Assembly (NCBI RefSeq): GCF_001238275.1
Contig: NZ_LGTB01000001.1
Location: 62,001 to 126,000, forward strand
Length of the DNA: 64,000 bases
From: Bradyrhizobium viridifuturi
Lineage (GTDB): Bacteria > Pseudomonadota > Alphaproteobacteria > Rhizobiales > Xanthobacteraceae
Reading direction: 5' to 3'
The notes under the pieces were generated by a model that searched no databases, was not told where the DNA came from, and saw nothing but the letters and a program-made list of their open reading frames with translations. The position numbers and the translations under genes were made by a program. Positions 1 to 7,149 of this stretch are shown in pieces (positions within the stretch are counted from its first letter, which is position 1; each line of letters starts with the position of its first letter).

Positions 1-350
1 TCGGCCGCGGCATCTTCCTCGATCATGCCACCGGTTTCGTCTGCGGCGAGACCGCCGTCATCGACGACGATGTCTCGATCCTGCATGGCGTCACGCTCGG
101 CGGCACCGGCAAGGAGAACGAGGATCGCCATCCGAAGATCCGCCACGGCGTGCTGATCGGCGCCGGCGCCAAGATCCTCGGCAACATCGAGATCGGCCAT
201 TGCGCGCGCATCGCGGCGGGCTCCGTCGTGGTCAAGCCTGTTCCGCACAACGTCACGGTCGCAGGCGTGCCGGCCAAAATCGTCGGCGAGGCCGGCTGTG
301 CCGAACCTTCGCGCACCATGGACCAGATGCTCAACGCGATCGGTCTTTGA
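1..350 (+). CDS. cysE: Serine O-acetyltransferase, C-terminal part
   Basis: The gene enters from the left edge; its reading frame starts at base 3, leaving about 115 residues. What remains is the left-handed beta-helix part of CysE: the HGVTLGGTG active-site segment near bases 84-110, the RHPKI motif after it, then hexapeptide repeats ([14 protein letters not shown]) and the typical tail with GVPAKIVG. The enzyme transfers acetyl from acetyl-CoA to L-serine, giving O-acetylserine for cysteine synthesis in the cytoplasm. The N-terminal helical domain lies outside the window. The frame is uninterrupted to the TGA at 348-350. Other hexapeptide acyltransferases are possible from the repeats alone, but HGVTLGGTG followed by DRHPKI is specific to CysE. 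Confidence 0.93.
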   Translation, partial: GRGIFLDHATGFVCGETAVIDDDVSILHGVTLGGTGKENEDRHPKIRHGVLIGAGAKILGNIEIGHCARIAAGSVVVKPVPHNVTVAGVPAKIVGEAGCAEPSRTMDQMLNAIGL

Positions 351-488
351 TTTCATTCGCTTTCTGATCGGCAGCGCATTTTTGCGTGTGCTCAACATCA
401 CGTCGCCAAAGCCTGAAAAGGCTCTGGCGATCTTTGCCGTCTCGTCCTAAAACCTCCCCGAAAATCATCGACCCGATTGGAGACGGCC

Positions 489-701
489 GTGGACGTTCAG
501 GAAGTCAGGAAGCTCGACGCGTATCTGAAGCGCGTGTTCAGCAATCCCAAGATCCGCGTGGTGCCGCGGCCCAAGAAGGACGACTCGGCCGAGGTCTATA
601 TCGGTGAGGAGTTCATCGGCGTGCTGTTCGTCGACGACGAGGACGATGATCGCTCGTTCCAGTTCCAGATGGCCATCCTGGAAGAAGACCTGGCCGAGTA
701 A
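489..701 (+). CDS. DUF3126 family small protein
   Basis: A 70-residue acidic cytoplasmic protein (starting VDVQEVRKLDAYLKR and ending AILEEDLAE) that I recognise as the DUF3126 family, common in Rhizobiales and of unknown function. I chose the GTG at 489 because GGAG at 479-482 sits 6 bases upstream; a TTG at 477 is in frame but has no such site. The protein has no signal peptide or membrane segment. The C-terminal half contains a run of aspartates (VDDEDDDRS). It follows cysE on the same strand after about 140 bases, so co-transcription is possible but not shown. Confidence 0.85.
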   Translation: MDVQEVRKLDAYLKRVFSNPKIRVVPRPKKDDSAEVYIGEEFIGVLFVDDEDDDRSFQFQMAILEEDLAE

Positions 702-758
702 GGCGGAACAGCCTCTGCTTGTTAAGTCGTCACTGCGATGCTCGCAGTGACGAACAGG

Positions 759-1523
759 TTACCCCTTCGCGCTGTGCATCTGCGCGGAGAGGCGGATCAT
801 CGCGGTGGCGATGTCGCGCCATTGCGCGAGCCAGCTGCGTGGGAAGCGGAAAGTCAGATCGGCGCCCTCGATGCGCTGCTCGCTCAGACACATGCCGGGT
901 GTCGAGGTGTCGCGCGTGCAGCGCGCGACGAGCTGCGGCTCGGCCGCGGTGTACAGGTCCTCGCCGCCATAGGGCGTGCCCTCGCGGAACGCGCGCGCCG
1001 TCAGGCCGTCATCGGTATTCGCACGATCGTCGAGATAGCGCGGATAGATCGTGCGCAGCCGCATGTCCGGCGCGAGTGAATCGTGGTGGGCCGCGATCGA
1101 CACGAAGATCCGGTCGATCGGCTGCACCTTGTCCTCGACCGTGTCGGCGCTGTAGTGCTTCGGCGCGGCGGGCGCCTCCAGCGACGGATAGAGGAAGCTC
1201 AGATCGACGCGCTCCTGCGGCCCGGAATGGCGCTGGATCTTCATGCGCACCGCCATCGTCGGCACGTTGAACAGCGTGCCGCCGACGCTGACCGGCAGCC
1301 GCGACGGATCGCTCACCGGGATGGTCGTATAGGTCGGCCACAACAGGTAGGCGACGAGCGCAATCGCGCCGGCCGCGATGACCGCCGAGGCGATGATCGG
1401 GACGAGATGCGCGCGTGGATTGCGGCGGGTGTCGCGGGCGAGATGCTGGGCGGTCGACAGAAGCGTCATGAACGAGGCAAAGACCGGGTCGGGGGTGGTC
1501 GAATCACCTGCCGAATATGCCAT
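759..1523 (-). CDS. Conserved single-pass membrane protein of unknown function
   Basis: About 254 residues from the ATG at 1523 (MAYSAGDSTTPDP). Upstream in-frame codons extend to 1643, but they run through the CtrA-like box at 1604-1618, so the shorter start is preferred. A cytoplasmic N-terminal stretch of roughly 45 residues is followed by one hydrophobic segment (IIASAVIAAGAIALVAYLLW) and an extracytoplasmic domain of about 180 residues with two cysteines near the C-terminus (ARCTRDTSTPGMC). I do not recognise a named domain. Its promoter region is shared with the divergent gene at 1691 and contains a perfect TTAA-N7-TTAA box 81 bases upstream of this start, so control by a CtrA-type regulator is an inference. 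Confidence 0.72.
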   Translation of the reverse strand: MAYSAGDSTTPDPVFASFMTLLSTAQHLARDTRRNPRAHLVPIIASAVIAAGAIALVAYLLWPTYTTIPVSDPSRLPVSVGGTLFNVPTMAVRMKIQRHSGPQERVDLSFLYPSLEAPAAPKHYSADTVEDKVQPIDRIFVSIAAHHDSLAPDMRLRTIYPRYLDDRANTDDGLTARAFREGTPYGGEDLYTAAEPQLVARCTRDTSTPGMCLSEQRIEGADLTFRFPRSWLAQWRDIATAMIRLSAQMHSAKG

Positions 1524-1603
1524 GAGGCGAGCAATTTCCGTACGATTCCAACGGAATCCCTCGGCGAATGGCCATGCGCAAACGCCAAGCCAGGCGGGCC
1601 GGA

Positions 1604-1618
1604 TTAACCTTTCCTTAA
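1604..1618. promoter_or_regulatory. Perfect CtrA-type box, TTAA-N7-TTAA
   Basis: TTAACCTTTCCTTAA matches the TTAA-N7-TTAA core bound by the alphaproteobacterial cell-cycle regulator CtrA. It lies between two divergent genes, 81 bases upstream of the start at 1523 and 73 bases upstream of the start at 1691. Binding is inferred from the motif only; the trailing C of the full consensus is missing. Confidence 0.5.
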
Positions 1619-1690
1619 GGATGATGTGGCGGCCGGCAGCCAATTCTGCGAAGCAGGGGCCAGTCGCCAGTTGCGTAGTGGAAGTTCCCG

Positions 1691-2020
1691 ATGTCGCCCG
1701 ATACCTTGAATTCCCTGTTCTCGCTCTTCATCGGCTTTGCGTTCGCGGGCGCACTGGCGAGCGGCTATCAGGCGATGGCGGAGCGCCCGGCCGGTTTCGG
1801 CCTGCTGCAGGAGGGCGTGGCGCCGAAGACCTTCGCCGCGGTCCCGTTCCTCGTCTTCGCCGCACCCTTCATCATCATGCGCAACACGCTGCGCGGCGCA
1901 CGCATCGAGCGCCGCCGCTTCGAGTTCGTGATGATGGCGACCGTCATCTCCGGCTTCTGGAGCCTGATGTCGGGCACCTTCTTCATGATGACGCTGCGCG
2001 CTGCGGGTGTGCTCGGCTGA
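1691..2020 (+). CDS. Conserved multi-pass membrane protein
   Basis: A 109-residue protein with three to four hydrophobic segments (around residues 5-28, 47-64 and 80-105), starting MSPDTLNSLFSLFIGF. A GGAAG ribosome site precedes the ATG by a few bases. Between the second and third segments is a short basic loop (RNTLRGARIERRRFE). It resembles small uncharacterised inner-membrane proteins conserved in Bradyrhizobium; I know of no assigned function. It is divergent from the membrane protein at 759-1523, and the two share the CtrA-like box at 1604-1618, so they could be expressed together. Methionines are frequent in the last segment (FWSLMSGTFFMMTLR). Confidence 0.75.
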   Translation: MSPDTLNSLFSLFIGFAFAGALASGYQAMAERPAGFGLLQEGVAPKTFAAVPFLVFAAPFIIMRNTLRGARIERRRFEFVMMATVISGFWSLMSGTFFMMTLRAAGVLG

Positions 2021-2112
2021 TCCGATCGCGACCCGCGCCGGATCGTGGTCGCGGTTGCTTGAAACCATGTCGGCCGCTGTGCCAAGGTCTCCTCTGATCC
2101 AAGGAGACCTCG

Positions 2113-2643
2113 ATGGCGATCTACGAACTCGACGGGCAGGGGCCCGATCTTCCCGCTGACGGCAGCTATTTCATCGCCGACAATGCAGTCGTGATCGGCA
2201 AGGTGCGCCTCAAGCCGGGAGCGAGCGTCTGGTTCGGCGCGGTGCTGCGCGGCGACAATGAGTGGATCGAGATCGGCGAAGGCTCCAACGTCCAGGACAA
2301 TTCGACCCTGCATGTCGATCCCGGCTTTCCGCTGACCATCGGCAACAACGTCACCATCGGCCACAACGCGATCGTGCACGGCTGCACGCTGGAAGACGGC
2401 GTGCTGATCGGCATGGGATCGACCGTGATGAACGGTGCGCGCATCCGGCGCGGCAGCGTGGTCGGCGCCGGCTCCGTCATCACCGAGGGCAAGGAGTTTC
2501 CGGAAAACTCCCTGATCATCGGTGCGCCCGCGCGCGTGGTGCGCACGCTCGACGCCGCGCAGGCGGAGGCGTTGTCGCGGCCGGCGAAGTCCTATGCGAT
2601 CAGGGGACCGCAGTACAAAGCCGGGCTGAAGAAGATCGGCTGA
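2113..2643 (+). CDS. Gamma-class carbonic anhydrase family protein
   Basis: A 176-residue left-handed beta-helix protein of the gamma-carbonic anhydrase/PaaY/YrdA family. Candidate zinc ligands are visible as LHVDPG and GHNAIVHGC, the histidines that in family members bind a metal at the trimer interface. Hexapeptide repeats run through most of the chain (VVIGKVRLKPGASVWFGAVLRG at the start is the classic family opening). A strong AAGGAGA lies 6 bases before the ATG. Family members hydrate CO2 or act in coenzyme A-linked hydrolysis; many bacterial ones show little measured activity, so the substrate is uncertain. It stands alone between a membrane protein gene and the convergent small gene that ends at 2648. 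Confidence 0.9.
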   Translation: MAIYELDGQGPDLPADGSYFIADNAVVIGKVRLKPGASVWFGAVLRGDNEWIEIGEGSNVQDNSTLHVDPGFPLTIGNNVTIGHNAIVHGCTLEDGVLIGMGSTVMNGARIRRGSVVGAGSVITEGKEFPENSLIIGAPARVVRTLDAAQAEALSRPAKSYAIRGPQYKAGLKKIG

Positions 2644-2647
2644 GACC

Positions 2648-2884
2648 TCAACGCTTCCGGCCCTGCTTGCGTGCAGCCTTCGCTGCTGCGGGGGTAGGCT
2701 TTGCTGCCTCCTGAAGTCTTGCGCTCTTGCGCAGCGCATCCTTCAGGTCGATCGGAATACCGTGCTTCTTGAGCAGGTCGGCGAAGGCCTCGTCGGCGAG
2801 CTCCTGCAAGGTCGCCATCCGGTCGCGCCCAAGCTGCTTCAGCTTGTCGGCGGTATCGTCGTCAAATTCGATCAGCTTGCGCAA
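2648..2884 (-). CDS. Small basic-tailed protein, possibly DNA-binding
   Basis: Seventy-eight residues, starting with TTG at 2884 (GGGAG nine bases upstream). The first 55 residues are charged and helical with a pattern like a ribbon-helix-helix or antitoxin fold (RKLIEFDDDTADKLKQLGRDRMATLQELADEAFADLLKKHG). The last 20 residues are basic and alanine-rich (KAARKQGRKR), as in tails that contact nucleic acid. No toxin gene is next to it. The gene ends four bases from the convergent carbonic anhydrase gene. The DNA-binding idea is inference from composition; no specific family is claimed. Confidence 0.65.
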   Translation of the reverse strand: MRKLIEFDDDTADKLKQLGRDRMATLQELADEAFADLLKKHGIPIDLKDALRKSARLQEAAKPTPAAAKAARKQGRKR

Positions 2885-2971
2885 ATTGCATTGCTCCCAA
2901 ATCTTGTTGCTTCAACGCCCGTCGGAACCAGCGTCTTGCGGACCCGTTGATGCCAGCAAGGGAGAAGTGCC

Positions 2972-3283
2972 ATGCGCAAATTATCCGCCACCGCCGCGCT
3001 CGCGACAATTGCGATTCTGCTGGCGCCCGCAGCGACCGTCGCCCAAGGCACGGGGAGCGGCAGCGGGACCGCCAGTCCTCCGACGGTCAGCCCGACGTCG
3101 CCGCAAGTCACGTCACCGCCGCCAGGCACCAACAGCGCCGGCACGGCTCAATCCTCCGGCCGTCTGAACACCGGTGAGGGCGTCACGACCGGCGCGGCGT
3201 CGAGCGAAAGCTTCGACAAGGCAATTGCCGACGAGAACAAGGCCGTCGAGCACCGGCTGAAAGGCATCTGCCGCGGCTGTTAG
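2972..3283 (+). CDS. Small secreted protein, Ser/Thr/Pro/Gly-rich
   Basis: A 103-residue protein with a clear Sec signal peptide (MRKLSATAALATIAILLAPAATVAQ, cleavage expected after AQ or nearby). The mature part is low-complexity and rich in Gly, Ser, Thr and Pro, then ends in a short conserved-looking helix (SFDKAIADENKAVEHRLKG) and the tail ICRGC with two cysteines. GGGAGAAG precedes the ATG. The C-terminal CxxC-like pair could bind metal or form a disulfide. I do not recognise the family; similar short periplasmic proteins are common in Bradyrhizobium. No operon partner is evident. Confidence 0.7.
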   Translation: MRKLSATAALATIAILLAPAATVAQGTGSGSGTASPPTVSPTSPQVTSPPPGTNSAGTAQSSGRLNTGEGVTTGAASSESFDKAIADENKAVEHRLKGICRGC

Positions 3284-3428
3284 CTTTTGTTCTCGATCAA
3301 TACGGTCGCGCAGAAGTGAGCGCGACATAGGCGCGCGTCGGCAGTGGCGATCCTAGATTGGGTTAGCATGCGCGGGACGCGGCAGAGGAGGCTTGAAAGA
3401 AAAGCCTGGAAAAGAGGAGTAACGGGTG

Positions 3429-3899
3429 ATGTTGCGTAAAACGATGATCGCCTTGCTGGCGACGGCCTCGGTCGGCCTGTTCACGGTCGACACCGCGTCG
3501 GCTGCCGGCGGCTTCCACGGTGGTGGTGGCTTTCATGGTGGCGGTGGCTTCCACGGTGGCGGCGGCTTCCATGGCGGCGCCTTCCACGCCATGGGCGGTG
3601 GCGGTTGGGCCGGCGGTGGCGGTTGGCACGGTGGTGGCTGGCGTGGCGGCGGCTGGCACGGTGGCTACTATCGGCGTGGCTGGGGCTATCCGTTCGCTGC
3701 GGCGGCGATCGGCTTCGGGCTCGGCTATGGCGCCTACGATTACTACGGCTACTACAACAACCCGTACTACGCCGGTTACGGCTACGACGATGGCTACGGC
3801 TATGGTTATGGCTACGGTGACGGCGGCTGTTACGTCGTGCGTCGTCGCATGCTGACGCCGTATGGCTGGCAAGTCCGGCCCGTGCAGGTTTGCAACTGA
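3429..3899 (+). CDS. Secreted glycine/histidine/tyrosine-rich protein
   Basis: A 156-residue exported protein (signal peptide MLRKTMIALLATASVGLFTVDTASA). Bases 3510-3581 encode four 18-base units of the pattern GGFHGG, followed by a Trp/Gly/His segment (GGWAGGGGWHGGGW), a short hydrophobic stretch (AAAAIGFGLGYGAY) and a Tyr/Gly region with YGYGYGYG. The end has one conserved-looking segment (CYVVRRRMLTPYGWQVRPVQVC) with a cysteine at each end. GAGGAG lies about 9 bases before the ATG at 3429; a GTG directly before it is also in frame. Such proteins are abundant in rhizobia and of unknown role; metal binding by the His-Gly repeats is inference. Confidence 0.8.
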   Translation: MLRKTMIALLATASVGLFTVDTASAAGGFHGGGGFHGGGGFHGGGGFHGGAFHAMGGGGWAGGGGWHGGGWRGGGWHGGYYRRGWGYPFAAAAIGFGLGYGAYDYYGYYNNPYYAGYGYDDGYGYGYGYGDGGCYVVRRRMLTPYGWQVRPVQVCN

Positions 3900-4099
3900 G
3901 CCATCCGCTGACGCATGGCCGGTCCATGCGATCGCCATGCTGATGGTCTTGGAATGATTGGCGCGGCCTCGGCGTGTTGGTGCCGGGGCCGTCGCGCATT
4001 GGTATGCAGCTTGCTTTGCGTGACGGCAGTGTGCGCGTGAGCGCGTCGCGAAAACATGGTCCGACTGCGGTTGGAGCCGGGCCTCAGAGGACATCCGAG

Positions 4100-4249
4100 A
4101 TGCTGACCATTCCCGATCTGACATTGCTGTTCATGGTGATTGTTTCGAGCCTTGCCGTTGCGCTGGTCTACATGCTGCACGAGCTCGAGCCGCAGCTTGC
4201 GCGCCTGCGGCAGAAGGGCGGCCGTGTCATGCGCGATCGCCTCAAGTAG
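4100..4249 (+). CDS. Small single-pass membrane protein, 49 residues
   Basis: Starts MLTIPDLTLLFMVIVSSLAVALVYMLHELEPQ, that is, an N-terminal membrane segment followed by a basic cytoplasmic tail (RLRQKGGRVMRDRLK). The frame stays open upstream to 3974, but that part has no hydrophobic or family features, so the short start at 4100 is preferred; GAGG at 4087-4090 is about 9 bases upstream. No family is recognised. The topology suggests a small inner-membrane subunit or stress peptide. Coding status rests on the clean membrane pattern and is moderate. Confidence 0.5.
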   Translation: MLTIPDLTLLFMVIVSSLAVALVYMLHELEPQLARLRQKGGRVMRDRLK

Positions 4250-4676
4250 GCGGTAGCGCCGTCCGTCGCGGTGTCAACCTTGGCGATGCCGCAGATGCAG
4301 AGCCCGTCAGCCGGGCACGCCGCGTTGCTTCAGCCGCGTGCCGGGAGCGGGGGCTTGATGGGATGGTTGCGAGACCGGGATTGCTGCGCCCAAAAAACAA
4401 GGCCGTCGACGTAGTATACCGTCAACGACCTTTGCCAGCCCCGGATATTGAAATCGGCTCACGCCATCCGGTGATTAAGGATGACTCGGATTCGAGGTCG
4501 GATATGTGAAGCAGTTCACAAAGTGCGGATTAATTCACGGTAACGGGCACTAGTAGGAGGCCGCCGACGGCCCGCCCGAGTTCCGAAAGTTCCACGTTAG
4601 CTGCTGATCTTATTGGGGGATTGGTCCATTTTGATGGCCGCGCCCGTCGCCGGGTGAGGGGCGGCCGGGACGGCCG
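4250..4676. other. Non-coding stretch with one hairpin
   Basis: No convincing reading frame is present. The one structure I see is an imperfect inverted repeat at 4401-4436 (11 of 13 paired positions, loop of about 8 bases) followed by TTTG. It could end transcripts of the upstream small gene. The rest looks like ordinary intergenic DNA between the end of the 49-residue gene and the 3' end of the coiled-coil gene on the other strand. Confidence 0.5.
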
Positions 4677-5186
4677 TCAACTGCGCGATCTGTGGCGCTT
4701 CCGGTTGGCGCTGCGGGTGGCCTTGGAGCGCTTGCGCGGCTCGGGCTCTGCGCTCGGCTCGTTGGCCTGCGCGCTCGCCAGCGACTGGCGCAACCCTTCG
4801 ACCTGCTCGGTCAGTGCGGCAACCTGATCGGACAGCTTCTTGGCGTCGGCCTGCTGCGCGGCGAACTGTTTGCGCATGGTCAGAAGCTGGTCCTGCACCT
4901 CCTGCAACTGGTCGATCGATTCCTGCTGGGTCAGCTCCATCCCCTTGGTCTTTTCCACCAAGGCCTCGGAGACCTGGGCGGTCCGCGCCTGTAGCTGGCG
5001 GGCGGCGACCATCCGATCGGTCTCGGGCACGTTGCCGCCGAAGCTGCGCCATAGCGCGATCGAGCCGAATCCGAACAGCACGAGCACCAGCGCCACGGCG
5101 CCGATCGCGATCGGCTGCACGCCAATGAGGCTGCCGGCTTGCGAATTCCGGGGGGCAAGTTCGACCATGCGACCAGAACCGGACAT
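4677..5186 (-). CDS. Membrane-anchored coiled-coil protein
   Basis: About 169 residues from the ATG at 5186; ATG at 5168 or GTG at 5210 are alternative starts and none has a strong ribosome site. There is one N-terminal membrane segment (IAIGAVALVLVLFGFGSIALW), then a heptad-rich coiled coil of about 85 residues (ESIDQLQEVQDQLLTMRKQF... SDQVAALTEQVEGLRQSL), then a short acidic-proline linker and a strongly basic tail (RKRSKATRSANRKRHRSRS). The layout is like periplasmic or cytoplasmic scaffold proteins; direction of insertion is not clear. The basic tail may touch nucleic acid or phospholipid. No family name is claimed. Confidence 0.7.
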   Translation of the reverse strand: MSGSGRMVELAPRNSQAGSLIGVQPIAIGAVALVLVLFGFGSIALWRSFGGNVPETDRMVAARQLQARTAQVSEALVEKTKGMELTQQESIDQLQEVQDQLLTMRKQFAAQQADAKKLSDQVAALTEQVEGLRQSLASAQANEPSAEPEPRKRSKATRSANRKRHRSRS

Positions 5187-5312
5187 CAATTGAAAGGTTC
5201 GAAATAGCACAACCTCGCCGCGGGCAAAACCCGGGGCGTCAAGCCGATGGCATGGGGGGTGGCAAAAGTCGCCGCAAGTTCCGGGGCTTCTGCCCCAAAA
5301 CGGGACTGTGGC

Positions 5313-5852
5313 TCAGCCCGCGGGCGCGATCAGGCCGACCCTCATGTCCTTTGCCAGATAGACGCAGGCGCCGTCGGCGAGCACGCGGCCGTCGGCGACC
5401 CCCAGCACCAGCCGGCCGCGCCGGACCTGACGCATGTCGACCTCGTAGCGCACGAGCCTGACGTCCGGCGTGATGTGCCCCCTGAACTTGACCTCGCCGA
5501 CCCCGAGCGCGCGGCCTTTGCCCGGCGAGCCCGACCAGCCGAGCCAGAAGCCGATGATCTGCCACATCGCGTCGAGGCCGAGGCAGCCGGGCATCACCGG
5601 GTCGCCGGCAAAGTGACAGGCGAAGAACCAGTGATCCGGCGCAACGTCGAGTTCGGCGGCGACGCGGCCCTTGCCGTAGGCGCCGCCGTCGATGCCGATA
5701 TCGGTGATGCGATCCATCATCAGCATCGGCGGTGCCGGCAGCTGCGCGTTGCCGGGGCCGAAATAGCCGCCCGCGCTCGAGCGCAGCAGATCCGGCTTGG
5801 CGTAGGACGATTGCGGCGTGTGAAAATCGTGCGGGTTGAACAAGATGGCCAC
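5313..5852 (-). CDS. fabA: 3-hydroxydecanoyl-ACP dehydratase family protein (FabA)
   Basis: A 179-residue FabA-family hot-dog-fold enzyme that dehydrates 3-hydroxyacyl-ACP and can isomerise trans-2- to cis-3-decenoyl-ACP, the first step of anaerobic unsaturated fatty acid synthesis. The segment [24 protein letters not shown] holds the catalytic His (ACHF) and Asp (GLDAMWQ) in their usual spacing. A GTG at 5852 with AAGG just upstream is the start. FabB and FabI, common partners, are not in the window. Instead the gene lies 24 bases after a tetR-family gene on the same strand, suggesting a regulator-enzyme operon. Desaturase 10693-11628 is a second possible source of unsaturated chains. Confidence 0.88.
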   Translation of the reverse strand: MAILFNPHDFHTPQSSYAKPDLLRSSAGGYFGPGNAQLPAPPMLMMDRITDIGIDGGAYGKGRVAAELDVAPDHWFFACHFAGDPVMPGCLGLDAMWQIIGFWLGWSGSPGKGRALGVGEVKFRGHITPDVRLVRYEVDMRQVRRGRLVLGVADGRVLADGACVYLAKDMRVGLIAPAG

Positions 5853-5876
5853 CGACCTTGGGGTTAAAGTTGAACG

Positions 5877-6505
5877 TTAGGAGCGGCTGCGCCGCGTCGC
5901 CTTTGACTTGCTGGGCGGGAGGCCGGCCGGCAAGCGCAGCGCGGCGGCCATGAAGGCCCAGATGTCCGAGGTGAGCCTGGCCGGATCCGGCCTCCGTTCG
6001 CCCGTGAACGCGCCGATCAGCGCCTGACGGATGCCGCCGATCATCAGTGCGATGGTGAGATGAGGGTCGAGGTCTGCGGGCACGATCCCGTCGCGCTGCG
6101 CGGCTTCGAGCATGCGTGCACCGGCCGCAAGCTGGCGTCTGGTGAAGGCGGTCTCGACGTCGAGCACCTCGACCGCGCGGCTCAGCGGGCCGATCACGAG
6201 CGGCGCGAATGGGTGCTCATAGTGGAAGGCGACATAGACGCCGATCCGCGCCTTCTCCCGGTCCGCCCAACTGGTGGCGGACAGCTTGGCGCCGCCGAAC
6301 GCGCCTCATCGAGGCGCTGGTAGAAATCCTCGACCACGGCGGCGATCAGGCCGGCCTTCGATCCGAAGTGGTGATAGGCGAGCCCGACCGAGACCCGCGC
6401 CCGTTTCGCGACCGCCTGCATCTCGAGGTGGCCATGGCCTTCGATCAGTTCCTGTTGGGCCGCCGCGAGCAGCCGGTCGCGTGTCCCGAGGCTCGTCGCG
6501 CCCAT
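5877..6505 (-). pseudogene. TetR/AcrR family regulator, broken by a one-base deletion
   Basis: The start (MGATSLGTRDRLLAAAQQEL) carries the TetR helix-turn-helix (LEMQAVAKRARVSVGLAYHHFGSKAGL), then after LDEAR the frame becomes nonsense and stops. Reading one frame over, from about 6300 to 5877, restores a normal TetR ligand domain (SWADREKARIGVYVAFHYEH, PLVIGPLSRAVEVLD, ending RLPAGLPPSKSKATRRSRS). Adding one base near 6297-6302 would give a normal 209-residue protein. The lesion could be real or a sequence error. The gene precedes fabA by 24 bases and faces an 18-bp palindrome at 6520-6537, its probable operator. Control of fabA or of the divergent gene at 6609 is inference. Confidence 0.85.
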
Positions 6506-6519
6506 CGTGTGTCCACAAC

Positions 6520-6537
6520 TGAATTGAATTCAATTCA
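6520..6537. promoter_or_regulatory. 18-bp perfect palindrome, likely TetR operator
   Basis: TGAATTGAATTCAATTCA is a perfect palindrome, 14 bases upstream of the tetR start and 71 bases upstream of the divergent start at 6609. Its position, size and symmetry suit a TetR-family dimer and would allow control of both directions. It is strikingly A+T-rich against its surroundings. Confidence 0.6.
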
Positions 6538-6608
6538 ACAAGGCCGGTGCTAGGATGTCAAGCCTCGGTCCGCCGGACGGCCGGGCGAACCGGCGCGAAG
6601 GGAACGCG

Positions 6609-7019
6609 ATGGCGTTTGCGATCAAGACCGAGATCCGAGAGCCGCGGGCGAAGGCGTTCACCTTCGTGGCGCAGAAGACCATGTATGGCGGCAAGCTGAT
6701 CGTCACGGGAGACGTCGTGTTCCTGTTCGCGAGCGAGAACGAGGGCGGCAAGGGCCTGATCGCGCGTGGGATCGTCACCGCGGCCGAGGCGGTGCCGCGC
6801 AAGGCCGGCATCGCCAGGCAAACGCCGCGCGTCGGCATCGCGGTCACGCGCGTCGCGTTGGCGCGGCAGCCGCTCGGACGCGACCAGCTCAAGCGCTTCA
6901 AGGATTGGGATGACGGCCGGCCCGAGACCGAGCTCAACTTCAAATTCTATCGCCAGGCCACCAACAAGATCGTCGGCATCACCGACGAGACGGCAGCGTT
7001 CCTCGAGCGCTTCTTCTGA
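6609..7019 (+). CDS. Conserved protein, PUA/EVE-like pattern (weak)
   Basis: A 136-residue cytoplasmic protein starting MAFAIKTEIREPRAKAFTF with AAGGGAA about 5 bases before the ATG. The middle shows KLIVTGDVVFLFASENEGGKGLIARGIVTAAE, a beta-rich pattern that loosely recalls PUA/EVE-like folds, which bind modified nucleotides; this is only a resemblance. The C-terminus (KFYRQATNKIVGITDETAAFLERFF) looks well conserved among Bradyrhizobium proteins. It is divergent from the tetR-fabA pair with the palindrome between them, so it is a plausible target of that regulator. Function is unknown. Confidence 0.72.
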   Translation: MAFAIKTEIREPRAKAFTFVAQKTMYGGKLIVTGDVVFLFASENEGGKGLIARGIVTAAEAVPRKAGIARQTPRVGIAVTRVALARQPLGRDQLKRFKDWDDGRPETELNFKFYRQATNKIVGITDETAAFLERFF

Positions 7020-7049
7020 TCAGCGGCCGCAGCGTCTCCCAAAATGGTT

Positions 7050-7079
7050 GCGGCCAGGCTTTGGGGGAAGCCTGGCCGC
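7050..7079. terminator. Perfect 12-bp hairpin between two 3' ends
   Basis: Arms GCGGCCAGGCTT (7050-7061) and AAGCCTGGCCGC (7068-7079) pair completely around a 6-base loop. The hairpin lies between the 3' ends of convergent genes (stop at 7019 and stop at 7150). On the minus strand the stem is followed by AACCATTTT, a weak T-run. A bidirectional transcription stop is likely but the T-tract is poor. Confidence 0.45.
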
Positions 7080-7093
7080 GCGCGAACCGGTCT

Positions 7094-7115
7094 GGGACGG
7101 GGAGGGGTGGGGATG
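7094..7115 (+). repeat. G-quadruplex-prone motif, copy 1 of an 18-mer
   Basis: Four G-runs (GGG, GGGG, GGGG, GGGG) lie in 19 bases. The 18-mer CGGGGAGGGGTGGGGATG at 7098-7115 occurs again, exactly, at 46494-46511 in another intergenic region. Exact sharing at this length in two non-coding places argues for a repeat or RNA element, not chance; see findings. Confidence 0.55.
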
Positions 7116-7149
7116 TGACCGGGTCGCGAACTCGATTCCTTGTTGCCGC

